Assembly (NCBI GenBank): GCA_002315795.1
Contig: DCIF01000004.1
Coordinates: 4,809 to 19,167, forward strand
Source: Bacteroidales bacterium UBA1733
GTDB taxonomy: Bacteria; Bacteroidota; Bacteroidia; Bacteroidales; UBA3663
Reading direction: 5' to 3'
DNA length: 14,359 bases
The position numbers and the translations under genes are program-made. Below the pieces are notes generated by a model, which did not search any database, was not told where the DNA came from, and saw only the letters and a list, made by a program, of their open reading frames with translations. Below are positions 6,894 through 14,359 of this stretch, piece by piece. Positions within the stretch are counted from its first letter, which is position 1. Every line of letters begins with the position of its first letter.

Positions 6894-8111
6894 ATGAATA
6901 AGAGAAGCATTATTAACTGGCTTAAGGTAGCGCTGCTGGTGATGGTGGCGGGAGTGCCGGGGAAGTGTCTGGGAGATAATAATATTACTGTAGGTGATAT
7001 AATTTATGAAATACAAGAAAATAACAGTGAAGTTTGGGTTTCGGGTATAAATACAATTCCCGCTTCTGGGTGGATCGTTGTTCCAAAAAAAGTCAATAAT
7101 TATAATGTAACCGGTCTCAAAGGCGAGTGTTTTTCCACAACTTCAACCGAAGATAAAGAAAAAATAAAAGCTATTTCTCTTCCTGCTGAAATTAGCAGTA
7201 TTGGCTGGAAATGTTTTTCTGGAAGAACAATTAAATATCTTGATTTATATTGCGCGTGCCAAAGTCCAACAGAAGACTGGCTATCTGGATGTACAGTTAC
7301 AAATAGACTTACAATCAGTCCTTTTCTTTTCAATCCAACAGAATTGAATAAGGCAACTTCTATTAACACATTAGTTTGCCCGGATTTGACTGCAGAAAAG
7401 CTAAATTCAGGATCAACCACAATAAATAATGTCACAACTGTTATTCTTCCGAATAGTTTGGCAAATGCAGCAAGTTCAAAATTTAAAGCAGAAACAAGTA
7501 TTAAAGGATTTGGAGACGTTTCTGGTCATGATGCAGGGAAGTTTTTCTCTTTCGTAGCTGGAGAAGATTTATATTTTTCTCCAGATGAAAATAGTAATAT
7601 AAAAGCATATATTCCGAAAGCAGAAGACTACTACGATCAGAGCACAGGGGAATTTAAACTAACACGAGTATCCGGCAAAGCAACGAAAGGGACAGCCTTA
7701 TTCTTACGGATTAAAGAGAATGCCAGTCCTACTATTATTCCTTCATATACGAGTCAAGAAGGAGAAGCAATTACCTCCTCTTTGAAAGGTAATATGACTT
7801 CTGCCTGGAAGCCGGCGACTGACATGAAATATTATGCAATTGACAAGACCGACAATTACCTAAAAAAATACGAGGGCACAATAATTCCTCCTGGAGTAGC
7901 GGTAATTGAGCTCAGCGAAGCACTACAGGCGCCTTCAAATAGTAATCCAGCCAAAGCGCTCCAGTTAGTAGTGGAAGATGAAATTACTGCCATCGAAAGC
8001 ATTCAAGAGAATGCAGCTACAGACACCTGCTTTGATCTGTATGGCAACCCAACGAATACGAACACACAAGGAATACAAATCATTAACGGCAAAAAGGTCA
8101 TACGAAGATGA
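6894..8111 (+). CDS. Secreted BspA-like (LRR_5-type) protein inserted in the T6SS operon
   Basis: A 405-residue exported protein. Residues 1-27 form a signal peptide: basic MNKR, hydrophobic core ALLVMVAGV, then PGKCLGD. There is no proper lipobox, so cleavage by signal peptidase I is likely. Residues about 70-130 resemble BspA-type leucine-rich repeats (LKGECF, AISLPAEISSIGWKCFSG, YLDLYC). The middle is beta-rich, with a repeated 'TKGTALFLRI... IPPGVAVIEL' style. The tail (YGNPTNTNTQGIQIINGKKV) matches the 'DLxGR...KGIYIxNGKKV' ending common on Prevotella surface proteins. The signal-peptide part is GC-rich and the body is clearly more AT-rich than the neighbouring T6SS genes, which suggests a mosaic or acquired gene. 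Its 3' end overlaps the next small gene by 4 bp. Its link to T6SS function is unknown. Confidence 0.75.
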   Translation: MNKRSIINWLKVALLVMVAGVPGKCLGDNNITVGDIIYEIQENNSEVWVSGINTIPASGWIVVPKKVNNYNVTGLKGECFSTTSTEDKEKIKAISLPAEISSIGWKCFSGRTIKYLDLYCACQSPTEDWLSGCTVTNRLTISPFLFNPTELNKATSINTLVCPDLTAEKLNSGSTTINNVTTVILPNSLANAASSKFKAETSIKGFGDVSGHDAGKFFSFVAGEDLYFSPDENSNIKAYIPKAEDYYDQSTGEFKLTRVSGKATKGTALFLRIKENASPTIIPSYTSQEGEAITSSLKGNMTSAWKPATDMKYYAIDKTDNYLKKYEGTIIPPGVAVIELSEALQAPSNSNPAKALQLVVEDEITAIESIQENAATDTCFDLYGNPTNTNTQGIQIINGKKVIRR

Positions 8112-8239
8112 AGAAAGAATACATAAAACCTATGTTGGAAGTCTTCAGATTTGAAAGACCAACCCATATAATAGGCACCAGCGGTGAAGGAATCATTTAC
8201 CAAAACGGTGTTTTTTATGATGAAGATAAAATCGGCTAA
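8108..8239 (+). CDS. Small 43-residue Bacteroidales peptide, MKKEYIKP type
   Basis: An ATG overlaps the stop of the BspA-like gene in an ATGA (8108-8111), and the frame runs 43 codons to TAA at 8237-8239. The start MKKEYIKPMLEVFRF fits a large, loosely conserved class of tiny Bacteroidales proteins ('MKKxYxxPxxEVxxxE...'), which usually end in glycine-rich or acidic tails. Here the tail is GTSGEGIIYQNGVFYDEDKIG. Such genes often follow secreted or BspA-like genes. The function is unknown. The 4-bp overlap implies translational coupling, and VgrG begins 12 bp after the stop. It is below the usual size cut-off and easily missed in automatic annotation. Confidence 0.7.
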   Translation: MKKEYIKPMLEVFRFERPTHIIGTSGEGIIYQNGVFYDEDKIG

Positions 8240-8251
8240 ATACTATAGAAT

Positions 8252-11200
8252 ATGGCAAGTACAGAAGATTTAACCCAAATAAGCTTAGTAATATATATAA
8301 GCGCAACAGATCAGTTCTTATGCAAGAATGAAGTAGAGACGGTCTATCAGATAGATAATAAGAAATCGGTCAGAGCAACACTCAAAGATGTAACATATAC
8401 CAAGAAGATCTATGAGCCATGTCTGCTGACCTGTACGATCCAGCTGGAGAGTATCGATAAGACTGACACACCGGTTTCTGAAGTCATTAAACTGGCCAGA
8501 AAATTCAAGGCAAAGAAGGTAGATGCATTCCGTGGCGGAATGTCAACCTGCATTGCCCAGAACTACTTCGTCTATCGTGCGATCCCAACCCACGAGAAAG
8601 ACGATGCCATCAGCGTAAAGCTGGAGATCTACAGTATGGACAAACTGCTGGATACGATGAGCTATAGCCGCTCATATGTAGCACGCAAACTGCGCAAGGA
8701 GATTCTGGGCGACGCCATTGCCCGTTGTAAGTTCGGAGATCTGGCGGTGCCTGTAGCCAACAATGACGAACTGCAGTATATGTCTTACGAAGACCACAAG
8801 AAAGAATTTGTGCAGCCTTATATCGTGCAGTTCAATGAAACGCCATACTCTATGCTTCGACGCACCGCCAACCGATCGGGAGAGTTCCTCTTCTTTGAGG
8901 ATGGTGGCATCCACCTCGGTCTTCCTAAGGTTAAAGAGGTACCGGAGGTTGGCAATGATGGCGAAAGCAAGATGCAATTCAAGTCGGTATCGTATTCTGA
9001 GGCTATCACTTCTGAGTTCGGCAAAGACCTGCAGTATCAGTCAGACAATTATCAGAAAGCAGACGAGAACACGTATTACAGCGCTCTCCTGGATTGTGCA
9101 GAAGCACCCTTCACTGCCAGTCTTGAAATGCTGAAGAAGAGCTTAAATAATAAGGCTGATCAGGAGAAGTTCCAGTCTCTCTGCGATCCTTTTGAAAACA
9201 ATCGCAAGCTGCGCGATCTTTATGAAAGAGCCAAGAGCGCAGTGATCTCTTCGCAACAGTTGAAGTTAAGCCTCGAGAAAAATATAAATGAAAAGGCTGA
9301 ACTCTGTGAGGGAATGACGGATACCCCTTCACAGAAGGCGATCCTGAGCAATGCTTTGCGTTTTATGGAGGCAAAGAAGAACAATGTTCAAAGTGACTTA
9401 AGCAAAGAAGAGGAAGAACTACGCAAGTTAGAAGCCTTAGAAAAAGAATCTCAGGCTTTAGAGGCAGAACTCGCGGCATTGGAAGCAGAAAAAGAGAAAT
9501 GCCCGATAACCGATCCTAACTATCAGAAAAAGTACACTTTATGCAATGAGAAGCTTGCAGAACTGAATCTTCATATTCAAAAAAATGGTAATCTTGAAGC
9601 CATTAAAGCGAAGAAAGATGCCTGTCTGGAAAAGATTATCGCTCTTAAGAAAGAGAATGACAAACTAAAAAATAATATTGATAAATTCAAAAGTTCCAGC
9701 TCTTCAGACGCCGACAAACAAGCAGCCCTTGCCGCCACTGGCTGTGAGCAGGAGGTCAAGGATTTTGTCGAAAAGGAGATCGAGAAGCGCAACAACAACA
9801 TCGCAGAGATCACCAAAGCTATTGAAGATCATAAGAAAGAACCAGAAATTCTTAGCAAAAACAAAGCCGAAAACCCATGGAGCCAGTTTGTAGAATGGAC
9901 TGCATTCTCGGGTAAAGATGGGCAAACCAAGCTGGAAGGGATCTGGTCAAGCGTATTCAATAACGGCAGTAAGCGATACCCTATTGACATTGAGTCTTCG
10001 ATAGAGAACCTCAAACAATTCGCCAAAGATTTTAAGGAAAACAAACAAGAGCTGACCCCAGAAGCACAGAAACAAAAGGAAGTTCTGGGAAAAGCCTGCG
10101 ATAATGTCATTGCCTATTGTGAAGCCATTCTGAAAACTTCAGAACCTAAAGAAGTAAAGACAGAGAATTCTGTCTATCACATGGAGTATGGCAATGATGA
10201 GTATCTGGAGACCTACAAAAAAGATCAGTCTGTTGGTTTTTGGGATGTATACTTTTTTGCCTATTCAAATCAGGAAGAGCATCCAGGAATTGGCGCCACT
10301 AAGATGTTTTTTGACATGTTAGGACAATTCCTTTCGGATGGTGGTGACTGGAAAAGCTCATTAGCTGGTACAATTGTTGCTACCGCGGGATTCCCTGCTG
10401 CCGTAGCTGAACCATTTGCGATCTGGGACCAGTATACTTACAATGAACTATATTTGCGAGGATATCAGCACAATGGTGATAAAGTACAAAACTCTGAATA
10501 CGGAGGCAGTGATGAAATCTCACTCTTTGGCACCTATGGCAAGAAGACGAAAATCTCGGAAAAAGAAATAGAAGCATTAAGTGCCCTCTTTTATCAGAAG
10601 ATATGGGAGGCCGAGAAAGCTGTTTCTGACCAGAAGATCATCATTCATATTGATACGGCAACAAACAAAGTCTTCCCGAAGTTAGGCCATAAGATTAAAT
10701 ATGACGGTGTAACCTATATCATTACCTCTATCACAGGCCAACGTGCGTCGATGTCAAATGCGCTTATCAGTGAAGAAATCATAGAAGCGATACCTATGAC
10801 AGGTATCAAAAATGGTGAGCAAACCATTTTGCTGGCTTTCCCTCCAGAAAGCGGATATCCCCGTTATGTGAAGGCTGAGCCACAACTGGCCACGGTTGTC
10901 GATGATGATGACCCTTCATTCTATGCCCGTGTACGTGTACGCTATAAGTGGCAGCCAGGCGGCAAGAGCAAAGATTCTGGCGACGAGCCAACACCATGGA
11001 TCCGTGTAGGTACGCCGTTTGCATCTAGTGGAGGAGGTATGCTCTTTATCCCGAAACCAGGCAATGATGTCATGATCGATTATGAGAACGGCAACATTGA
11101 GCGTCCTTTTGTCTCAAATGCGGTATATAGCAGAGACAACCTGGCACCAATGCCAAAGTCGACAAAGAAACCTACCCGCATGATGATCAGTACTCCTAAC

Positions 11201-12526
11201 GGCCATAGCATCAAGTTCAAGGATTCTGGCGCAGCATGTGCACTTCTGGGCGCTGTTTCAAGCTTTGATCCAATCATAGGTGGTCTTGGTAAAGGAATCA
11301 GCGATTATTCACCTGTAACATCGCCAGTTAACCCCAGTGGCGGTATCACCATCAGTGACTCCTATGGGTTTTATAGCATCTCATGCTCTGCTGAAAAGAG
11401 AGCGATCAGCATCAAATCGCCTTTAGGCTCTATAGGTCTGAGTGCCTTTACGGGCATTAATATCTCTGCACCCAATGGAGATATAAAGATTACGGGTAAG
11501 AATGTTACGATTGCTGCAAACAATGAATTAAGGCTTGCCTCAGGTTTGAATGTCAAAAAAAAGATTGACGATGAATCTTCAGCAGTCACGACAGGAGCAG
11601 GAGTTATGAATGGTATTATTGGAGGAATCACAGGATTGATTCCCCAAATAATTGACCTCAAATTATTTCGATATGTATATGAGCGCTTTGTTCCGCCAAT
11701 TAGCGGTTCAATGGCCCTGAAGTCTTACCGTTTTATCCTCGTCGACGCCGGCAAAGAAGATTTTAACGTCAAGCAAATTAAGGCTAATAACAACACAATG
11801 ACTTATTACAATCAACGATTTGGTAAAGGTTGGAGGGATGCCGATACAACCAAAGAAGATGGAAAGGGCGAGATTGGCATAAGCAAGAAAAACGTTAAAA
11901 ATATGTGGACCGACAATTTTGGAGCCGCATTTGCCGATGTAAGAAGGAGTTTTACTACTGAACAAAACAACTGGCGTGTAGATAGCGAAAAGAATGCAAT
12001 CTTCATTGCTGGAGACAGATATACGACTAACGAAGGTAAGACAAAACTGCTACTAAAACAAGGAATGGTGCAAGATCCCGTGCCAGGAGCTCTACTTCCA
12101 CCTACGGATAAGGCTGGAGATTTATATAGCGACATCGAAGATAAGCCGAAATGGAATGTTGCAGTAAACCATGTAGATAGGGTGAAAGAACCTGATCCGA
12201 AAGACTATAAAGCTGGTGATATTCTTGGAAATATAGGTTATCATGCAACATGCATACCTGTATATGTATGGGAGTTTGCTAAATTCAGTTATAATAAGAT
12301 CGCAGGATTATTTAAGAAAGAAAAAAATAATGCGGGTAATACTCAAAATGAAGAAATAATCCTTAACGAAAACGATAACCAGAAGAATAATAACCTGAAG
12401 GAAGAAGACAACATGTTTAACAACGATGAAAACGAAGAAAATGATGATATAATAAAAGATCTAAGTGAAGCAGGATTGAATACTAATACTATCAATATTC
12501 CTCTCATAGAACGAGAAGATGAATAA
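8252..12526 (+). CDS. tssI: Giant VgrG/TssI spike protein with coiled-coil insertion and C-terminal extension
   Basis: At 1424 residues it is more than twice the usual Bacteroidetes VgrG (about 600). The N-terminal gp27-like part is visible at 1-285 (VQPYIVQFNETPYSMLRRTANRSGEFLFFEDG-type block at 187-218) and resumes at about 755-850 (IIIHIDTATNKVFPKLGHKI, VTYIITSITG). Between these lies an insertion of about 470 residues. It contains a charged coiled coil (about 372-530, KEEEELRKLEALEKE and similar) and a globular part (540-750). The gp5-like OB fold spans about 868-957 (YARVRVRYKW, PWIRVGTP, PGNDVMIDYENGNIERPFV), followed by needle strands (1029-1098). A Gly-rich hydrophobic stretch (1114-1134) precedes a C-terminal extension, and the Asn/Glu/Asp-rich tail is at 1357-1400. 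The protein forms the trimeric spike under the PAAR tip, and the extension could be an effector or adaptor-binding domain (inference). Confidence 0.9.
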   Translation: MASTEDLTQISLVIYISATDQFLCKNEVETVYQIDNKKSVRATLKDVTYTKKIYEPCLLTCTIQLESIDKTDTPVSEVIKLARKFKAKKVDAFRGGMSTCIAQNYFVYRAIPTHEKDDAISVKLEIYSMDKLLDTMSYSRSYVARKLRKEILGDAIARCKFGDLAVPVANNDELQYMSYEDHKKEFVQPYIVQFNETPYSMLRRTANRSGEFLFFEDGGIHLGLPKVKEVPEVGNDGESKMQFKSVSYSEAITSEFGKDLQYQSDNYQKADENTYYSALLDCAEAPFTASLEMLKKSLNNKADQEKFQSLCDPFENNRKLRDLYERAKSAVISSQQLKLSLEKNINEKAELCEGMTDTPSQKAILSNALRFMEAKKNNVQSDLSKEEEELRKLEALEKESQALEAELAALEAEKEKCPITDPNYQKKYTLCNEKLAELNLHIQKNGNLEAIKAKKDACLEKIIALKKENDKLKNNIDKFKSSSSSDADKQAALAATGCEQEVKDFVEKEIEKRNNNIAEITKAIEDHKKEPEILSKNKAENPWSQFVEWTAFSGKDGQTKLEGIWSSVFNNGSKRYPIDIESSIENLKQFAKDFKENKQELTPEAQKQKEVLGKACDNVIAYCEAILKTSEPKEVKTENSVYHMEYGNDEYLETYKKDQSVGFWDVYFFAYSNQEEHPGIGATKMFFDMLGQFLSDGGDWKSSLAGTIVATAGFPAAVAEPFAIWDQYTYNELYLRGYQHNGDKVQNSEYGGSDEISLFGTYGKKTKISEKEIEALSALFYQKIWEAEKAVSDQKIIIHIDTATNKVFPKLGHKIKYDGVTYIITSITGQRASMSNALISEEIIEAIPMTGIKNGEQTILLAFPPESGYPRYVKAEPQLATVVDDDDPSFYARVRVRYKWQPGGKSKDSGDEPTPWIRVGTPFASSGGGMLFIPKPGNDVMIDYENGNIERPFVSNAVYSRDNLAPMPKSTKKPTRMMISTPNGHSIKFKDSGAACALLGAVSSFDPIIGGLGKGISDYSPVTSPVNPSGGITISDSYGFYSISCSAEKRAISIKSPLGSIGLSAFTGINISAPNGDIKITGKNVTIAANNELRLASGLNVKKKIDDESSAVTTGAGVMNGIIGGITGLIPQIIDLKLFRYVYERFVPPISGSMALKSYRFILVDAGKEDFNVKQIKANNNTMTYYNQRFGKGWRDADTTKEDGKGEIGISKKNVKNMWTDNFGAAFADVRRSFTTEQNNWRVDSEKNAIFIAGDRYTTNEGKTKLLLKQGMVQDPVPGALLPPTDKAGDLYSDIEDKPKWNVAVNHVDRVKEPDPKDYKAGDILGNIGYHATCIPVYVWEFAKFSYNKIAGLFKKEKNNAGNTQNEEIILNENDNQKNNNLKEEDNMFNNDENEENDDIIKDLSEAGLNTNTINIPLIEREDE

Positions 12527-12544
12527 TAAATAACACTGAACGTT

Positions 12545-13261
12545 ATGTCAAAGATAAAAATAGATAAGTTTGTCGAGCAGGCGGATGAGAAAATGTCCGG
12601 CTACGCCATTCTGCTGGATTATCATTATAAAAACCTACCCATCAAGGCAGAGCCTGTATCGCTGTTATCCATTGAGGTCATAATGGATGGTGAGCCATTC
12701 AAAATAGATGACCTTGCGGCAGTAACCAGTCCGGAATGGAACCAGTTGCGCCTGCACCCTAATCACGAAGAATATATACCATTTATCTGTCAATCGATTC
12801 CGGAATATCATCCTGAATTTAAGATTGAATTAACCCGATATGTAATCGAAGAAGCAGGTCAGGAGCAGAGAGTAATATTGCTGACGATGCCAGAAGTAGA
12901 TGACGAGCGATACGATCTGCTGACCAATGGTGTAAAATCGTTGGCAGAGCAGTGTAAGGGTCAGGTAGAAATCAACTATCAAAAACAGTTGGCCTTAGCT
13001 CCAGTCAGACTCGCCGGTCTTGCTCCGATAGAAATCGACGAAGCAAAAAATAAGCTGCAGGAGACTCACGAACAAGTACAAGCCAACATTAAAGATCTTG
13101 AACAGAAGAAACTCGAAGAGATCGAGAAGGCTCACAATGAATATCTGGAGAAACAAGAGTCGAAGAGCAACACCACCCATGAAGCCGCAGCTGCAAGTCA
13201 GGCAGAGGACGAGGCGGATGGTGCATACAGCTTTAGTTTTGATGATAACGAAGACAATTAA
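12545..13261 (+). CDS. Ribosome-recycling-factor-like protein downstream of VgrG
   Basis: A 238-residue protein whose first 200 residues follow the pattern of ribosome recycling factor (RRF, usually about 185 residues). AEPVSLLSIEVIMDGEP (35-51) with DDLAAVTSP (55-63) and a later I-x-x-x-I helix mirror the RRF 'ASPSLLDGIVVEYYGTP...QLASVTVE' region, domain II. VILLTMPEVDDERYDLL (110-126) with KSLAEQCKGQV (131-141) mirrors 'IRVPLPPLTEERRKDL...GEAEQARVAV'. IDEAKNKLQETHEQV (164-178) plus the final helix match the end of the RRF bundle. Where RRF has the rRNA-contacting VRNVRRDA arginines, this protein has VEINYQKQLA, so ribosome recycling is unlikely. A low-complexity Ala/acidic tail (about 205-238) ends in FDDNEDN. 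The homology is read by eye. The role in the spike operon (chaperone, adaptor or effector) is unknown. Confidence 0.65.
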   Translation: MSKIKIDKFVEQADEKMSGYAILLDYHYKNLPIKAEPVSLLSIEVIMDGEPFKIDDLAAVTSPEWNQLRLHPNHEEYIPFICQSIPEYHPEFKIELTRYVIEEAGQEQRVILLTMPEVDDERYDLLTNGVKSLAEQCKGQVEINYQKQLALAPVRLAGLAPIEIDEAKNKLQETHEQVQANIKDLEQKKLEEIEKAHNEYLEKQESKSNTTHEAAAASQAEDEADGAYSFSFDDNEDN

Positions 13262-13289
13262 AGTTTTGCAATTTTAACAAAACCCCATT

Positions 13290-14359
13290 ATGGCAGATTT
13301 TATTTTTGATGACTGGTTTAAGAAGGTTGATGATCTTCGTGATGCTATAGGAAAGGATCTGGCTGAGATACGTAAGGCCAAGGATGAGATGCAATCGATG
13401 CGATCGGCCGTTTTTGACAACATTCAAGAAGGCAAGGTGATCTCTGATCCTACCCGCATTGTTATCTCTGCGCCAGAAATCATCATAGGCAATGTGGATG
13501 CGAGTGGAGCTATTTATCCAAAATCTCCTATCAGCCGTGTCGTGATACGCTCAAACGATACACAGCTGCAAGGTGTAGCGGGTAAAGACCAGGCTCTTCC
13601 TGGCAGGATCACCCTGCAGGCCCCCATCATCAGACAGGAAGCGGTTGATACCGGCAGGGATGGTCTGGAGCATGAAGTGACCGAACATTCGACTATAGAG
13701 ACATTGGCCAGAAACATTGTGATTGACAGTAACGCAGGTCAAAGCGCTTTCAATCTGCCAATGCCCCGCAAACTGGCTCGCGGCGTGGAGATTCGTTCTG
13801 ACAGTCTGGTCCTGATTGACTCGACCAAGAGTGTTGAGAAGAAAGAAAAACTGATAAAAGATGTTCTGAAAGAGTTACAGGAAGATAATAAATCGCTTGA
13901 AAAAGAAGCGGCAGACCTCAAAGCCAAAGCAAAGGCACTGGCCAAACAGCTACAGGAGATTCTTTCGGGTGAAGACAAGCTCAATGGACTCATTGAAGAC
14001 GATACACGTACCAATGTCACTGAGCTGCACAATCTGAATGAACATTATCACGTTGTCGCCAAGAGTTTCTATCATATCATGAACGACTACATGTACTGTA
14101 CGTCGGCATTGGTAGAGAGCAAACGACAGGAAGAGCTGCTGAAGAAACAGCAGGATGAGATCGGGAAGAAGAAAGATAAGTTCAAGGAAGAGACGACCTC
14201 TACTGCCATTGTGATGCGCAGTGAAACCGTCAGCATGATTTCGGGCGACGGAGACGGCTGTCTGCGTGAGAATCCTGAGTCGGGCGTGATGGTGAGAAGC
14301 AAGAATGTGAGTGTTATCAACCACAAATATGACGGCTCACTGATTGACAACAGTCAGAT
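13290..14359 (+). CDS. Spike-associated coiled-coil/beta-repeat protein, 3' end outside window
   Basis: An open frame of 356 codons from ATG 13290 to the window edge with no stop. After a helical N-terminus (MADFIFDDWFKKVDDLRDAI) come repeated short beta strands: RIVISAPEIIIGNV (about 56-69), VVIRSND, GRITLQAPIIRQE, NIVIDSN and GVEIRSDSLVLIDS. A charged coiled coil follows (about 181-300, SVEKKEKLIKDVLKELQED onward), and the same strand style returns as AIVMRSETVSMISGD and GVMVRSKNVSVI. The spacing resembles VgrG needle or beta-solenoid repeats, interrupted by coiled coil. I do not recognise a named family. It sits 28 bp after the RRF-like gene and is probably in the same operon, so a spike extension, VgrG partner or large effector is plausible. 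Confidence 0.7.
   Translation, partial: MADFIFDDWFKKVDDLRDAIGKDLAEIRKAKDEMQSMRSAVFDNIQEGKVISDPTRIVISAPEIIIGNVDASGAIYPKSPISRVVIRSNDTQLQGVAGKDQALPGRITLQAPIIRQEAVDTGRDGLEHEVTEHSTIETLARNIVIDSNAGQSAFNLPMPRKLARGVEIRSDSLVLIDSTKSVEKKEKLIKDVLKELQEDNKSLEKEAADLKAKAKALAKQLQEILSGEDKLNGLIEDDTRTNVTELHNLNEHYHVVAKSFYHIMNDYMYCTSALVESKRQEELLKKQQDEIGKKKDKFKEETTSTAIVMRSETVSMISGDGDGCLRENPESGVMVRSKNVSVINHKYDGSLIDNSQ

Noticed and set aside
6894..6975. Lipoprotein signal at Cys25 of the BspA-like protein
   Set aside because: The residues before the cysteine (V-P-G-K) do not fit a lipobox, which needs a small residue at -1.
12545..13261. Calling the gene a genuine ribosome recycling factor (frr)
   Set aside because: The conserved arginine motif is missing, an acidic tail is added, and it lies in a secretion operon rather than near tsf/pyrH; it is called only RRF-like.

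Overview
The window looks like chromosome of a Bacteroidales bacterium, most likely Prevotellaceae. Pointers are the Bacteroidetes-type promoters (TTTG about 20 bp upstream of a TAnnTTTG box), starts without clear Shine-Dalgarno sequences, a secreted BspA-like protein with a Prevotella-style C-terminal tail, a tiny 'MKKEYIKP' protein of a kind common in this order, and type VI secretion (T6SS) proteins of the Bacteroidetes type (TssD-family Hcp, DUF4280 PAAR-like tip). The genus is inferred, not proven.

Left part (1-4000), housekeeping: the 3' part of a DUF4143-type AAA ATPase on the + strand converges with a two-gene minus-strand operon. That operon encodes an iron-sulfur L-serine dehydratase (first gene) and a sodium:amino-acid symporter of the AGCS family (second gene), which fits uptake and deamination of serine or alanine. 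The operon has an excellent Bacteroidetes promoter at 4006-4037. A 578-bp divergent intergenic region follows, with a 23-bp tandem repeat and candidate + strand promoters.

Right part (4519 to the end), accessory: nine tightly spaced + strand genes, apparently one operon, make up a T6SS tip/tube/spike module. In order: a DUF4280 PAAR-like tip; an E1/ThiF-like ubiquitin-activating-type enzyme; two Hcp (TssD) tube paralogs; a secreted BspA-like protein; a 43-residue peptide; a giant 1424-residue VgrG with a coiled-coil insertion and a C-terminal extension; a 238-residue protein whose sequence pattern matches ribosome recycling factor (RRF); and a partial protein with beta-solenoid-like strands interrupted by coiled coil. 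No sheath, baseplate or membrane-complex gene lies inside the window.

The most interesting points are the two 'misplaced' enzyme or factor folds in the secretion module. The E1-like gene is in the same reading frame as the PAAR-like gene, separated only by TAA-CCG. The RRF-like gene lies directly downstream of VgrG and appears to have lost the rRNA-contacting arginines. Both may be cargo, adaptors or assembly factors of the spike. Their function here is inference.
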